A stretch of DNA of 64,000 nucleotides, taken from contig CM051460.1 in the NCBI GenBank assembly GCA_028095005.1, positions 289,839,074-289,903,073 of the forward strand. Reading direction: 5' to 3'. The position numbers and the translations under genes are program-made. The stretch comes from Rhynchospora pubera. Its lineage: Eukaryota; Streptophyta; Magnoliopsida; Poales; Cyperaceae. Shown here one piece after another: positions 34,558 to 47,356 of the stretch. Under the pieces are notes generated by a model. That model was given only the letters and a program-made list of their open reading frames with translations, did not search any database and was not told the origin of the DNA. Each line of letters begins with the position of its first letter. Position 1 is the stretch's first letter.

Positions 34558-37008
34558 GATTTTAATGGCCCGTTTAAAGGAGTCAGCCAGGAAGTCGACA
34601 CACGACATACCTTTCATCCGGAGATCCAGGCAGCAGAGATCAAGGACCCCCGAGCCCAGCACGAGAAGGGTACAAACACGTTCAGTAATGAGAATAATGC
34701 TAGAGAATCAAAGTAGTGAGGCAGAACTTGAGCCACACTCAAATGACCAACCCGAACCCGAGCCCCAGCCCCGCACAGTAGAGGAACTAGAGAATGAAAA
34801 TAGTGAGGCAGAGCATGAGCCAAACTCAAATGACCAACCTGAACCCGAGCCCCGCACAACAGAGGCACTAAAGAATGAAAATAGTGAGGCAGAGCTGCCA
34901 AGGACGCCTGAGCCCGAGCCTGAGCCACACTCAAATGACCAACCTGAACCCGAGCCCTGCACAACAGAGGAACCAGAGAATGAAAATAGTGAGGCAGAGC
35001 TTCCAAGGACGCCTGAGCCACACTCAAATGACCAACTTGAACCCGAGCCCCGCACAGCAGAGGCACCAGAGAATGAAAATAGTGAGGCAGAGCTGCCAAG
35101 GACGCCTGAGCCTGAGCCTGAGCCTGAGCCACACTCAAATGGCGAGGAAGAGGATGAAATACTCCAAGCAATAATCAACGGGGATAATGGATAAAGGAGG
35201 GTTGGGCTTAAGCACAAACTCAGCATGAGCTATCCAGATGATAATGTAAGGGAGAATGAGGAGATGAGGGTCAGGAAGAATGCAGCACCGACTCGGAGGA
35301 TGAGATACCTCTCGACCAGCTGCTGATTGTTAGAAAAAGAAAGAGAGAGGCTGCTGGGGATGAGAAGGGGAAAAAAGTTAAGAAAGTTCGAGGTCCGAGA
35401 AAACCTAGGGATGCTGCAGCTCTCGAGAAACGACCCATGATGAAGGTAGTTGGTGATGGGGAGTTTGAAGCCACCCCCACATGCAACAAAATACATGCAA
35501 CAATCCGAATGCTTTTATTCAAGCACATAACAATCCCAGTCCGTTCATATAATCTTTTCCCAACTCAACTTAGGTCAACTGTATTGAAAGAGTTCTTGAA
35601 AATATATAGATGGGAACCAGGTCAGAGTCGCCGGCGATGCATTGATGTTTTTAGGAGTTCACTTACTCGCTTACGTGAAAAGTTGATCAAGACAGTTGGC
35701 GAAAGGCCCTCATTATGGAAAGCCCATCCTCCTGAGTGGTGTAGGAACAAGGTGTCGTTGTGAGAAATTTTATGTGATCTGTATGACACAGAGGGTTGGC
35801 AGGGGCTAAGGAAAACTAATACTTCCAACAAAGCTAAAGACGGTGGTGTAGCCCACCAAGTGGCAGGATCCTCCAGCACACATCGAGTCCGCAAGAAAGT
35901 GGTCAGTTTTCATTCTCTACATGTTAGACAAACTTTAAAATTAGAGTATCAATATGTGACAGATAACTGAGATTATATTGTACCTGAAAGATAACTTGAT
36001 TATCTTTGAATTCATCTAAATGTTGAACCTGCAATACATAGGTTCTACTTGCTCTTTGGTGACCACAGAAAGTACAAATAGGCTTTTAATTTTTTTAATG
36101 CTACTTAGAACCTTCCTGGAAGCATTTCAATCGATAACTTATGTAATCCATTAATTGTATAACATATATAGGAAAAAGAAAAAGGTTCATCTGACGTCTC
36201 TTTGATGGAAGTATTTGACATAATGCATAAGAGAAAAACTCCTGATGGCAGTGTCTACTGTAATGCAAAGGCTCAACAAGTGGCGGTATGTATTCCTGAA
36301 TTTTTAGGGTTTAATATGTAAATGGGAACACTTTTCTGGCATGGGAAGACTTATAATGAGGACATAGATAGGAAACTAGAAGAAGAAACACAAACCATTT
36401 CATACAGAATTTTCCATAATATTTTCTGAACAACCATAAAAATCAAAAGATTTGAGAAGATAGCACTTACATGTTGAAGCAGAGCATTTCTAAGAGTATA
36501 ATTAACCAAAACATATTTAACAAAACATTACAGACAACTTGATAAAGTTTAGATTGCATATTTAATAAGGCATATGATTTAGTTGAATTTCCAAGAGCAA
36601 ATAAGAGCACTAATTTTCTGCCAATATGATTTTTAGTTGAAATCTAAGGCATATGGTTAACCAAATTTAACCATAGGATTTGGCATAATTAATAAGGTCG
36701 TGTTTTCTTTTTTTGCATAGGACAAATATCTTCTGTTGAGTTCCAAACCTGAGACCAAAAATGTGGAAGAAATGAAGATATGGAAGGAAGCCGGTGGAGA
36801 GGCCAAGGGGAGGATATATGATTTTGGTTACCGGTCAATCTCACGGAGTGTCCCCAAAGTAGCATGCATTACAAGACTACCCCCATCAAAACCACTACCA
36901 CTGGTGCTTAAAAAAAAGGTCGGTATGTAACCGCAGGCGAGTTGGAGAAGGTACTGGCAGAGCGAGACAAGCAACATGCTTCAGAACTTGCTAAACGAGA
37001 TGTAATAT
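34558..37008 (+). pseudogene. Transposase_24 (CACTA-associated) pseudogene, copy B
   Basis: Counterpart of 1203-3653, with the same exon layout, EP-rich repeat array and lesions. First-exon ATG at 34565 and stop at 35192-35194; in-frame TGA at 35761-35763; later exons at about 36172-36285 and 36721-36930. No repaired lesion was seen, so the gene was already dead before the duplication. Confidence 0.7.
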
Positions 37009-37709
37009 GAAGATGTAATATTTTGTTGTATGCATGAACTGGCTGATGTGTTGTAATATTTTGTTGTATGATAAAACTGGGAGTTGATGTCCAGGATAAA
37101 ACTGGATTGTAGGTAATTTATGTGTAAGTTTACTTGATTTATGCAAATGCAAAGTTTGTACTGTTTTGTAATGCTTATGTTTTAATGAATTCGGTTATTG
37201 GGTAATTTATAAATGCTGTAATGAATGGTATTGAAATGGATACAGAACAGAGAACGAACAAGGATATGAATATATATTTTATTAAATGTGTCGGTGCACT
37301 GACACATCAGATTACCAAGTAATTTTACTTCGTTTATCAGCGTTCCTGTTGATACGTGTCAACAAGCGACTCCAATTAATTTTAAGATTGGAATACCGAC
37401 GCGCCTGAAAGAAATAAATTACCATCTCTGTTTGAAAATGATTTTGCGTCCCAATTAATATACGTCCCTCAGCAGAAGTGTCGGAATACCGACGCAAATT
37501 AGATTTTGTACCTAGAATATTTTTGCGTCCCTCCACATAAATTGATAGCGTCTTTATCTAGAATATTTCTGCGTCTCAACTAATCTGTATCAAACGAGTG
37601 ACGCCTATCAAAAGTCCTCCATTCCGCTTTTTTATTTCTGCGTCCCTACTTAATTTTGGGACCCTAATACGTTGGTAGGCTGACGCAATAAAATAAAATT
37701 CTAGTAGTG
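37009..37709 (+). mobile_element. CACTA right terminus, copy B
   Basis: Same as 3654-4354; ends in CTAGTAGTG at 37709 with the GCGTC subterminal motifs. Confidence 0.65.
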
Positions 37710-37818
37710 TTCCGAAAAATTTAAAATGATATTTTAGTTCAATTTTAGAATTTATTTTTGTTCCGTAACTTGTAATTTTCTTATTTTAAATCATTAATCT
37801 TCATTAATTGCAATTAGC

Positions 37819-39194
37819 ACTGCTCCATTTTTGGGATTATACAAAGGTTAATAAAGTGAAATAGCCACGGTTCCCTTCCGTTGCAGAAGCCCCTGTAGCA
37901 AATTGTATAAAAACCGTCTTTAAAATAAAGACGATTTTTAAATAAAACTCGTCTTTAAATGCTCCAAATAGAGACGGTTTTAAACAAATGTCCGTCTTAA
38001 CTCCAACAGATAAAGACGATTTTTAGGGTAAAAACTGCCTCTATTTTATACAACAAATGGAGCATTAAAATATACATTCAAAATTGTTACGGTTATAAAA
38101 AAAAAACCGTTGCTAAATTTTTATTTTTTTTTGCCTATTTTTTGTGGCTAGCCAATATTGCTAGCCGTACCATAAGGCACCAATATACCATATATCAAAA
38201 TATTCTTAGCAATCACACATATTGACATATCTATATATAAACATCACATACATAAGTAATCCAAAATCACACATAAAGATAGCAAATTAAAGTTGAAGAG
38301 TATCAATTATTTACAAAAATTAGTACGTGTTCCAAATAAAAAAAATGTTCAAGTCATCGATACAAATTTCTAATTTATAATAATTCCTGCTTCATGCATG
38401 AAGTCCATAGATAGTTTATGTATCCAACGGAAAAACATATTCACGCGATACCACCTCCCAACCTACGACAGTTGGAGATCCCATAATTTCCTACAATTAT
38501 ATCTTAACAACCACCTAGAACAGAAGCATGAAGCAAAATATGATTTATTTGATCACGGTGGTTAAGGACCTCATTGAAAATCATAAACTTATAATATGCT
38601 AAGTTAAATGTACTGGACTAACAATGCTATGGTTTCAATAGAAGAAGTTATTCGTCATCTTTTTTCATCCAATTAGTTAGGCCGGTAGACCACGCTCCAA
38701 TGGGCATCAACCTTTTAAGTTTTAATCTTCATCTGTCATGGCAAGGAAACAAAATAAATAAAGCAACAAAAAAAAAGATAAAAATACTGGTTATTACTTC
38801 TTCTCAACGACAACTTGAACAGTATGACACAAATCAAAATCATCAGTTTAATAGAAGACGAAGCTTATTTGTCACCTCTTTTTCATCTAATTAATATGAA
38901 CCAGCTGTCAAATAGCATAATTGATTGGGAAATTGAAAGGAAAAATAAAAAGTGAAACCTAATAAGTTGTTTTAAAATTCTGCAGCAAATCTAATATGAG
39001 TCTAATGAAATGTACTTGTAAGCTTACATTTGATCAATCTTTTCTTGTATTTTAAGGCAAAAAAGATTAATCCCAAAGGTCAGTCATTCAATGACTCGCA
39101 TATGCACTCAAGCAACCTAGAATAAAAATTGATTAGTGTTGTCAGCTTCTTATTTGAATTGTTTATATGGTGTTGTTGCAATTATTCTACAAAA
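37819..39194. other. Second-family CACTA subterminal cluster and AT-rich interior, copy B
   Basis: Counterpart of 4464-5839. The foldback cluster with ACCGTC/GACGG motifs spans about 37819-38155, then non-coding sequence up to the TR-GAG insertion site. Confidence 0.45.
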
Positions 39195-39199
39195 ATAAC

Positions 39200-40658
39200 T
39201 GTTGTACTAAACGTCTCTAGGTTTGTCGATTACAAAACAATACCATTTGGCATTTAACAATCTTCTTTGAGTTTTATAGGAAGAAGATACAATTTATAAG
39301 GACTTGGATAAAAGATTTAAGGAAGATCAAGATCAAGTCTTTAGAGAGCTTGTAGGCTAGTTTAGACTAGGATAGAAGGTATACTTTAGTCCTTGTTTAT
39401 CCTTGAAATGGTCTAGATAGCGACAAGCTCAATAAACCAGCAAAATCCTGTTTTCTGTGACCTAGCGTCGTACAACGCTAGATAGAGTTACACAACGCTA
39501 GAACAGCTAAATTCATACTTTTGTGAATCAACGTTGCACAACGCTATATAGAGTTAGGCAACGCTGAGTCACAACGTTGTACAACGCTCAGTAGAGTTGT
39601 ACAACGCTACAGTTAAAAACTTGGAAATTTTCCTGAGTACCATCGTGCAACGCCATATAGCGTTGCACAACGCCACAAAAATCCCAAGTTAGCTGTGCTG
39701 TTTTTACATGCAAAGTCTCTGGAGACGTTAGCCAATGTCTTTCAGCGTTGGGTAACGTTAGCGTTGTGTGACGGCATATAGAGTTGTACAACGCTCTGTT
39801 GAATCTGTCAGAGTTGTTCCTTTTGTCTCCCTTTAGCGTTGTGTAACGCCATTCAGTGGCAAGCAACGCTCTGACAATTTCCAACGGAATTGTCGGAGCT
39901 TTCCTTTGGTTTTACACTCATGCGTTGTGCGACGGCAAATCGCGTTGCACAACGCTCTGACAGACCAAAGACTATATTAAAGAGCCGTTAGAATTTACAA
40001 CGGTCATATTCCAGCGTTGTATAACGCTATTCAGCGTTGTACAACGTTGTGGCCTGTTTTTGCTAGGGAACTGCTCATTTCGAGCCCTATATATATCCAC
40101 CCTTGTTCTCTCTCTTGGTGTGGCTTCACTTTGCAAAATTAGACCAGAATTGAGCCTTTGAGCATAGGGATGCTCTCCTACTTGAGCTTTTCATAGCTAG
40201 ACCATCTTGAGAGATTTAGTAGCCTCAAACACCACCGCCCCGACATTGTCGCTAGGTGTAGGTTGGAATAGGTTGAGAGCTCTTCTCCTTTGAGGTCGTT
40301 GTGCCATTCGAGTTAGGCCGATCCGCCTCGAGTGTCCTTGTGACGAGGTGATTCGGTTCGAAGTTGTAATCCCGTTCTTGTTGGAATTGAACGGAGCGCG
40401 CCCTTTCGTGGTAGCGGAACTCCCGGAGACGTACGACTAAGGCTAGCTTCTTCTAGCGGGTCGGAACTCCGTAATCACATCGCGTGTTCAATTTCTCTCT
40501 CTCTTTCTCTCTTTATTATCTTGCTACTTGATTTGCTTGTGTGCTTGCTTGTATTGGGTACCAATTGAATTGTGTTAGGGTAGTTCATACCAAATCGGTC
40601 CAAAACCTTAAATCGCTTCCGCTAAACCTTGATTAAGCCGCCTCCCTTAGGAACAACA
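39200..40658 (+). repeat. 5' LTR of TR-GAG, copy B
   Basis: Same palindrome array (about 39463-40055) and TATA region as copy A. The primer site TGGTATCAGAGC follows at 40662-40673. Confidence 0.9.
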
Positions 40659-40714
40659 AAGTGGTATCAGAGCGGGAACCTCGATTAAGCTATTCTTAAT
40701 CTCGGTTTTTTATC

Positions 40715-42088
40715 ATGGCGGCTAGAATTGTAGAAAAACCGGGTAAATTGGACCATACTTGCACAAATTTCTCTATTTGAAAAAATGGTATGGTTAGCTA
40801 CCTCAAAAGCATGGGTGTTTGGTATATTGTGGCAAATGAATCTAGATTTAAACCAAATACTAACAAGCTTACCACCGAGGCCTTGAGGGAAAAGGAGGAC
40901 AATGACTATGCGGTCAATGTCATCCTAAGCTCGGTACATGAATCAATTGGTAGCACACTTGCTTGCGATTTTGATATAGCTAGGGACATATGGAGAGCCA
41001 TCTTAAGTTGTTTCGAAGGAAGCCAAATGGGAGGAGTCCACACGGATTCGGAGCTCGATCCATGTACATCCGATTCGGACAACTACGAAGAACATGCATT
41101 CATTGCCAAAGAGATGGAATCCCCGATTCTTTCAAATCATTCCACTCCATCAACATCACCAAAGACATGCTCTCCTAAGGTATATCTTCCTCTCAATGAA
41201 TCTCTTAGTAGTAGTGATAGTGAGAGTGATGATGAACCAACTTGTTCAACCAAATGTGCTGATTGTGATAGGTTGAATTCTATTCTTGATTCTACCCATG
41301 ATGCCTTGGTTAGGAAAGCCGATACCATAGAAACCTTAAAAACCAAGGTAGATGAGCTTACTTCTAAGATGGGTGAGTATGAGGCTAAAATAAAGGAGCT
41401 TGAAAAACAACTTGAAAAATCGGTTTTAGCCCAAGCTCCTAAAACGAATTTGAAAAACCTTTTCAAATGTCAAAAGCCTCATGATAAGTCCGGTCTTGGT
41501 TACCAAAAGTCTTATCAAACCAAGAAAAAGAACTTGTCATACAATAATGGAAAACAAGTTGCACAAACCACACAATTTCAAAAACCTAGGAATTCTCGTG
41601 GTCATGCACATATGTACCAAAGGAAACCTAGAAACACTAGAGTGCAAAACGAAAAAAATTTGCAAAATCAAGAAAAGAAGGTTTTTGTTCCAAAGGCGTC
41701 CAATAAAATTTATTTTAGAGGACCCGATGGATGGTTTTATGAATTTAAAGAGCAACACTCTTCTCAAAACCACAAAGCTCAATCCAATGAGCATAAAAAG
41801 AATGTTTCCCAACATTTCCAAAAGGATCGCAAAAAGGATTTTAATGCCTCATCCAATGATCCTAAGAAGAAGGCCGAATACCTTAGAGCCCACTACTATT
41901 CCCATTTTGTCAAAGGTTCTACCATACCTAAGCCAACCAATGCCTTTTGTAACTATTGTTGCCAAAATGGACATATCTCGTTGGAATGCAAACTTAGAAA
42001 ACCGAATGGTGAGTCCAAAGTTAAATGGGTTCCAAAAGCTTGTACCTCTAGTGGTACAACTAGTGGTATGGTAACCAATGTGGCCTAA
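40715..42088 (+). pseudogene. gag: TR-GAG Gag, copy B, same early stop
   Basis: Counterpart of 7361-8734: ATG 40715, in-frame TGA at 40778-40780, then open from ATG 40790 for 432 codons with the CCHC knuckle. One amino-acid difference from copy A (Lys instead of Asn, residue 36 from ATG 40790). The UBN2 core is missing here too. Confidence 0.8.
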
Positions 42089-42389
42089 ATACCAAGTTTA
42101 CCCCCGGTCTTATAAGCCAAATTTTTAGGGGGAGCCTCTTTATTTCTATATTATTTTTGTTTGAGAGGTTAAATTTGGTCACACTACTTTGTGTAGTGCT
42201 CTAAATTGGTTCTCCAATTCCTTTTCTCCAAAATTAAGGGGGAGCCATAAATTTAGGGGGAGCTTGCTACAATTTTCACTTTTTGTCGATTTACAAAAAA
42301 GGGGGAGAATTGTAGTAAAGCTTGTGAAATGCCAAAATTTAATCGCTTTACTAATGGTATTGTTTTGCAAATCGTCAAAAGGGGGAGAT

Positions 42390-43849
42390 TGTTGTACTAA
42401 ACGTCTCTAGGTTTGTCGATTACAAAACAATACCATTTGGCATTTAACAATCTTCTTTGAGTTTTATAGGAAGAAGATACAATTTATAAGGACTTGGATA
42501 AAAGCTTTAAGGAAGATCAAGATCAAGTCTTTAGAGAGCTTGTAGGCTAGTTTAGACTAGGATAGAAGGTATACTTTAGTCCTTGTTTATCCTTGAAATG
42601 GTCTAGATAGCGAAAAGCTCAATAAACCAGCAAAATCCTGTTTTCTGTGACCTAGCGTCGTACAACGCTAGATAGAGTTACACAACGCTAGAACAGCTAA
42701 ATTCACACTTTTGTGAATCAACGTTGCACAACGCTATATAGAGTTAGGCAACGCTGAGTCACAACGTTGTACAATGCTCAGTAGAGTTGTACAACGCTAC
42801 AGTTAAAAACTTGGAAATTTTCCTGAGTACCATCGTGCAACGCCATATAGCGTTGCACAACGCCACAAAAATCCCAAGTTAGCTGTGCTGTTTTTACATG
42901 CAAAGTCTCTGGAGACGTTAGCCAACGTCTTTCAGCGTTGGGTAACGTTAGCGTTGTGTGACGGCATATAGAGTTGTACAACGCTCTGTTGAATCTGTCA
43001 GAGTTGTTCCTTTTGTCTCCCTTTAGCGTTGTGTAACGCCATTCAGTGGCAAGCAACGCTCTGACAATTTCCAACGGAATTGTCGGAGCTTTCCTTTGGT
43101 TTTACACTCATGCGTTGTGCGACGGCAAATAGCGTTGCACAACGCTCTGACAGACCAAAGGCTATATTAAAGAGCCGTTAGAATTTACAACGGTCATATT
43201 CCAGCGTTGTATAACGCTATTCAGCGTTGTACAACGCTGTGGCCTGTTTTTTCTAGGGAACTGCTCATTTCGAGCCCTATATATATCCACCCCTTGTTCT
43301 CTCTCTTGGTGTGGCTTCACTTTGCAAAATTAGACCAGAATTGAGCTTTTGAGCATAGGGATACTCTCCCACTTGAGCTTTTCATAGCTAGACCATCTTG
43401 AGAGATTTAGTAGCCTCAAACACCACCGCCCCGACATTGTCGCTAGGTGTAGGTTGGAATAGGTTGAGAGCTCTTCTCCTTTGAGGTCGTTGTGCCATTC
43501 GAGTTAGGCCGATCCGCCTCGAGTGTCATTGTGACGAGGTGATTCGGTTCGAAGTTGTAATCCCGTTCTTGTTGGAATTGAACGGAGCGCGCCCTTTCGT
43601 GGTAGCGGAACTCCCGGAGACGTACGACTAAGGCTAGCTTCTTCTAGCGGGTCGGAACTCCGTAATCACATCGCGTGTTCAATTTCTCTCTCTCTTTCTC
43701 TCTTTATTATCTTGCTACTTGATTTGCTTGTGTGCTTGCTTGTATTGGGTACCAATTGAATTGTGTTAGGGTAGTTCATACCAAACCGGTCCAAAACCTT
43801 AAATCGCTTCCGCTAAACCTTGATTAAGCCGCCTCCCTTAGGAACAACA
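42390..43849 (+). repeat. 3' LTR of TR-GAG, copy B (full length)
   Basis: Starts TGTTGTAC directly after the purine tract; 1460 bp, without the 33-bp deletion of copy A. Confidence 0.9.
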
Positions 43850-43854
43850 ATAAC

Positions 43855-44923
43855 AATAACACATCTAAACGTATTCAAAAAATTGAAAAGTGAGCCATCT
43901 TGCTCTATTTATGTAAAGTTTCTAAAATGGATGGGAAAATATAACATGTTGAACTGCACCAGCTCGTAAATCCAAAGCTCGAAAGTTCGAAGTATCAAAA
44001 CCTCGACTAAGCCCACTTACCACCACATATGTGAGATTCCTAAACAAATTCAGCTAATTTAAAAAAGTACAGAGCCTTGCAAAATTTTACTGAGAATGTA
44101 TAAAAATCCTGTTAATATTCCATGACGAATAGGCATGTATAGCTCACCAATTCAGTCAATAACAGCACAAATTAAAAAGGAAAAGAGAGAGAGGATAGGA
44201 AATCAAACCAAGAAGGCTCCAAAAAAAAGGAAAAGAGAGAGGACTGCTGCTAGTCGCAGTCGTGGTGCTTCGAGGGGCTGTCGTCTTCGGTGATGCTATC
44301 GGATCAAGAAGAGAGTGAGTCGAGAAGGGAGGGATTGAGGGAGTCGAGAAGAGGTGGCTGTCGAGAGCGACGGAGCGAGTGGCTATCGGATCGAGATCGA
44401 GAGGAAGGTTTGAGAGAGGCGATCGAGATGAGGGGTTTGAGTCGAGGTGCTTCGAGACGAGGGTTTGAGAGACTGTCGAGAGCGGCGCTGTCGAGGGGAA
44501 GGAAGATTTGAGATGTTTGAGAGAAGGGATCAAAATGAGGGTTTTAGAGAGAAGGAAGATTTGAGATGGGATTCGGACTTAGCAGAAAATGGAATAAGGA
44601 GGGTCTGTTTTGTGCCATAAAAGAAATTCAAACTAACGACGAGTTTTAGGTAATAACCATTGTTATTTAAATAAAGACTGTTTTATCATAAAAACCGTCA
44701 GAAATTGAAAAAAAATAGCAACGGTTCTTAAAAAAATCCGTCAATATTTGATATAAATATATATAAATATTTTTGGGTCGAGAAATGTGCCACGGTTTTA
44801 ATGTAAAATCCGTTGCTATTTTTCTCTCAATTTTTTTTCTCTCTCCTATTATATGGTTCCGAACGGTTATTTATAAAAACCGTGGCTAAATCTCCGTTGC
44901 AAAAGCCTCGTTTTCTGGTAGTG
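43855..44923 (+). mobile_element. Second CACTA right terminus, copy B
   Basis: Same as 10468-11536; ends in CTGGTAGTG at 44923, with the GA-rich block at about 44237-44567. Confidence 0.55.
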
Positions 44924-47356
44924 TAGGTCCCGACTGGATACCACTTTGAGCAAGCTATATAGGGACCAAAAAAAAAAACATTCAGAGCATTGAGGCGGTG
45001 CTCATAAAGGCATGCAACTAGCTTGAAGTTCACAACAGAATGAGACACGTGTTTTCATCACCTAGGGGCCATTTGGATCGATTAGGAATTTGGAGAATTT
45101 AGGGAATTTCTTATTTCTAGACATAAATTTATTGGGAAGTGTATAACTTTGTGAAGAGTTCGAATTGTTTATAATAAATTTATGCTAAAAATATAAAATT
45201 CCACGATGAATTCAAACAGTCGCTAGAGTTGCACGATTCAAACCACCTACTCCAAACCTACTCGTCAATAGAGAATTGACACGTGTAGAACCGTTCCTGG
45301 TTTTTTAAACTCCCCCCCCTAAATAAAAAGTGCAACCATAATGTAACAGTTTTACCGTAACGCGCGCAGATCAAATCATGAACTTATCTTCAATGTTGTC
45401 TTGACGCGTATCAAGCTATTTCAGATTTTTTGAAATTCCACAGCTAAAGAGAATCAAGTACACCTTTGAAGGAGAGGCTTAAATATGGTTCCTACCGTAA
45501 CCAACGACCCCATACTGAAGCCAGTGATCCAAAAAGTATTTCCGCGGCGACTCAAGTTATAAAAAGGGAGGCTGGGACACCCGACACTTGCAACATTTGA
45601 TTATTGATAACTGATTAGTCAGATTTAGCTAGAAAACAACCTTAAGATGCCCTAGTGGCCAGTGACTCCAACTTCCAAGTTTGAACAAGGCAAACACTAA
45701 ATATACAAAACACTTTTGGCCCGCCCTCAAATTCACAGTTGGATCTTTAGACAGAAATCTTTGATATCTTGCAGTGGGATCAACAAACAGAAAATTTCCT
45801 TCTTCAAACTAGAGGTGCCATACTATCACTAGGTATTGCCTGATAAGCTCATCTCCTCTTCTCATTTATTTACTTCGGATGCACTTTCTCCCTCAATTCC
45901 TAGTTGTGTTCCAAAGAAAGAAGAGCAAGTCAGTTGAAAACTTGAAATAATAATAATAATGCACAGGTAACTGTTTATGCATGCATGCAACTCTTACGAT
46001 TTTTCCCCTTTAATACTTGCTAATGCTGTACGCTACATTAATTTTTTTGTGGGTCAATTGTACGTTACATTAATTACAAGCATGAATATTAAACCAAAGA
46101 TTTTCTTTTTGATGGCTATTCTTTTAATTTATTATTTATATACGTACGTGTACATATATTTTGCGGATTAATGTATACATGCATGTGCAAATAGAAATCT
46201 CAGTATGTAGTAATCTATTGTACGTATTCACCGACATCGCCTGACACTATTTTTAACTCTTTTACAGAAATTACTAGTTTCATCCCATAAGTGCATTGTA
46301 CTGGTGAATGCTGCAACAATGCTGGCTTAAGAAGGTGATGTTGAAAGTTTCAAGGGTATTGATTTTTCTCCTCTTTTTTTTCTGTCTTAATGGCTTTAAT
46401 TGAAATTTTTATGCAAGTCCGTGGGCATATAACAAAATCCGAAAACAATAATAACAAAAAAACTAGGAGACCGAGAACCGGCTCTTGATTTAGTGACAAA
46501 GAGCAATGCATCTTGAGTGAAAGGTTGTACGTTCAAAACCCAATTAGGTATCATTTATAGAAATTTAATTTCATTTAAAAATAAGTTGGAAATCTTGACC
46601 CCAATTAATCTTCAAAATAATAATAATAATAAATAAATAACCAGCAGACCAGTAACCAAAATTGGACGAACTTAAAAACTCAATTGAATTCCAAGGCCAA
46701 GAAATGAACTGAGGTAAACTTCATATAATAAAAAATATATATATGTCAAGCTAATAAAAATAAACGCTATACCCACCAGCTATTCCTGGTTTACCCAGGC
46801 ATCGAAATGTTATGCTTGTACGTACGTACCAGTCAATACTCTTATAACATAAAATTCTTGACCAACATAATGCCATCTTCAGAAGGAGTATTTCTATTTA
46901 CATAAAATATAAATTAGCATATTTTTTGTCCTATTAATTGGGTTCTATGCAAATTACACTATTAAGTTGCTGACTTTGAAAATGATAGACAGAATATTTT
47001 ACTCACCAAAAAATCAACTAAACAATTCCTGCGATAATTTTTTAAAGTTTTTACTTCGAATATTATATTGATGTGACAGCTACTTTATATATAGTAAAAT
47101 ACATGTTGACATCTATTCCCCTAACTTTTAATCTAATTGAGCATTTTTAACCCAAGAAACTTTCGAATGCATGATACTTGAATGAATTTGTTCAGAATTA
47201 ATATCTATAATAATCAGGTAACCTTAACAAGAATTGTGGGAACTTTTCATACTTTTCTTTGTTTGATTGTTTAAATTATTGTTCCCGCTAGCTGCAAAGC
47301 TACTAGTTGAATAAGAAATTCTTAAAAAAATATTCATAATATATAAAAGGTTTCAC
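44924..47356. other. Non-coding region 3' of the MADS gene, copy B
   Basis: Counterpart of 11537-13969; same MITE-like segment and weak terminal-exon candidate (45862-45899, minus). No clear gene. Confidence 0.4.

Larger units (their letters stand above)
39195..43854 (+). mobile_element. Complete TR-GAG LTR retrotransposon, copy B
   Basis: ATAAC target duplications at 39195-39199 and 43850-43854; 5' LTR 39200-40658 (1459 bp), 3' LTR 42390-43849 (1460 bp). Same insertion site as copy A, so it was inserted once and then duplicated. The 3' LTR keeps the 33 bp missing from copy A; the 5' LTR lacks one C near 40100. Confidence 0.9.
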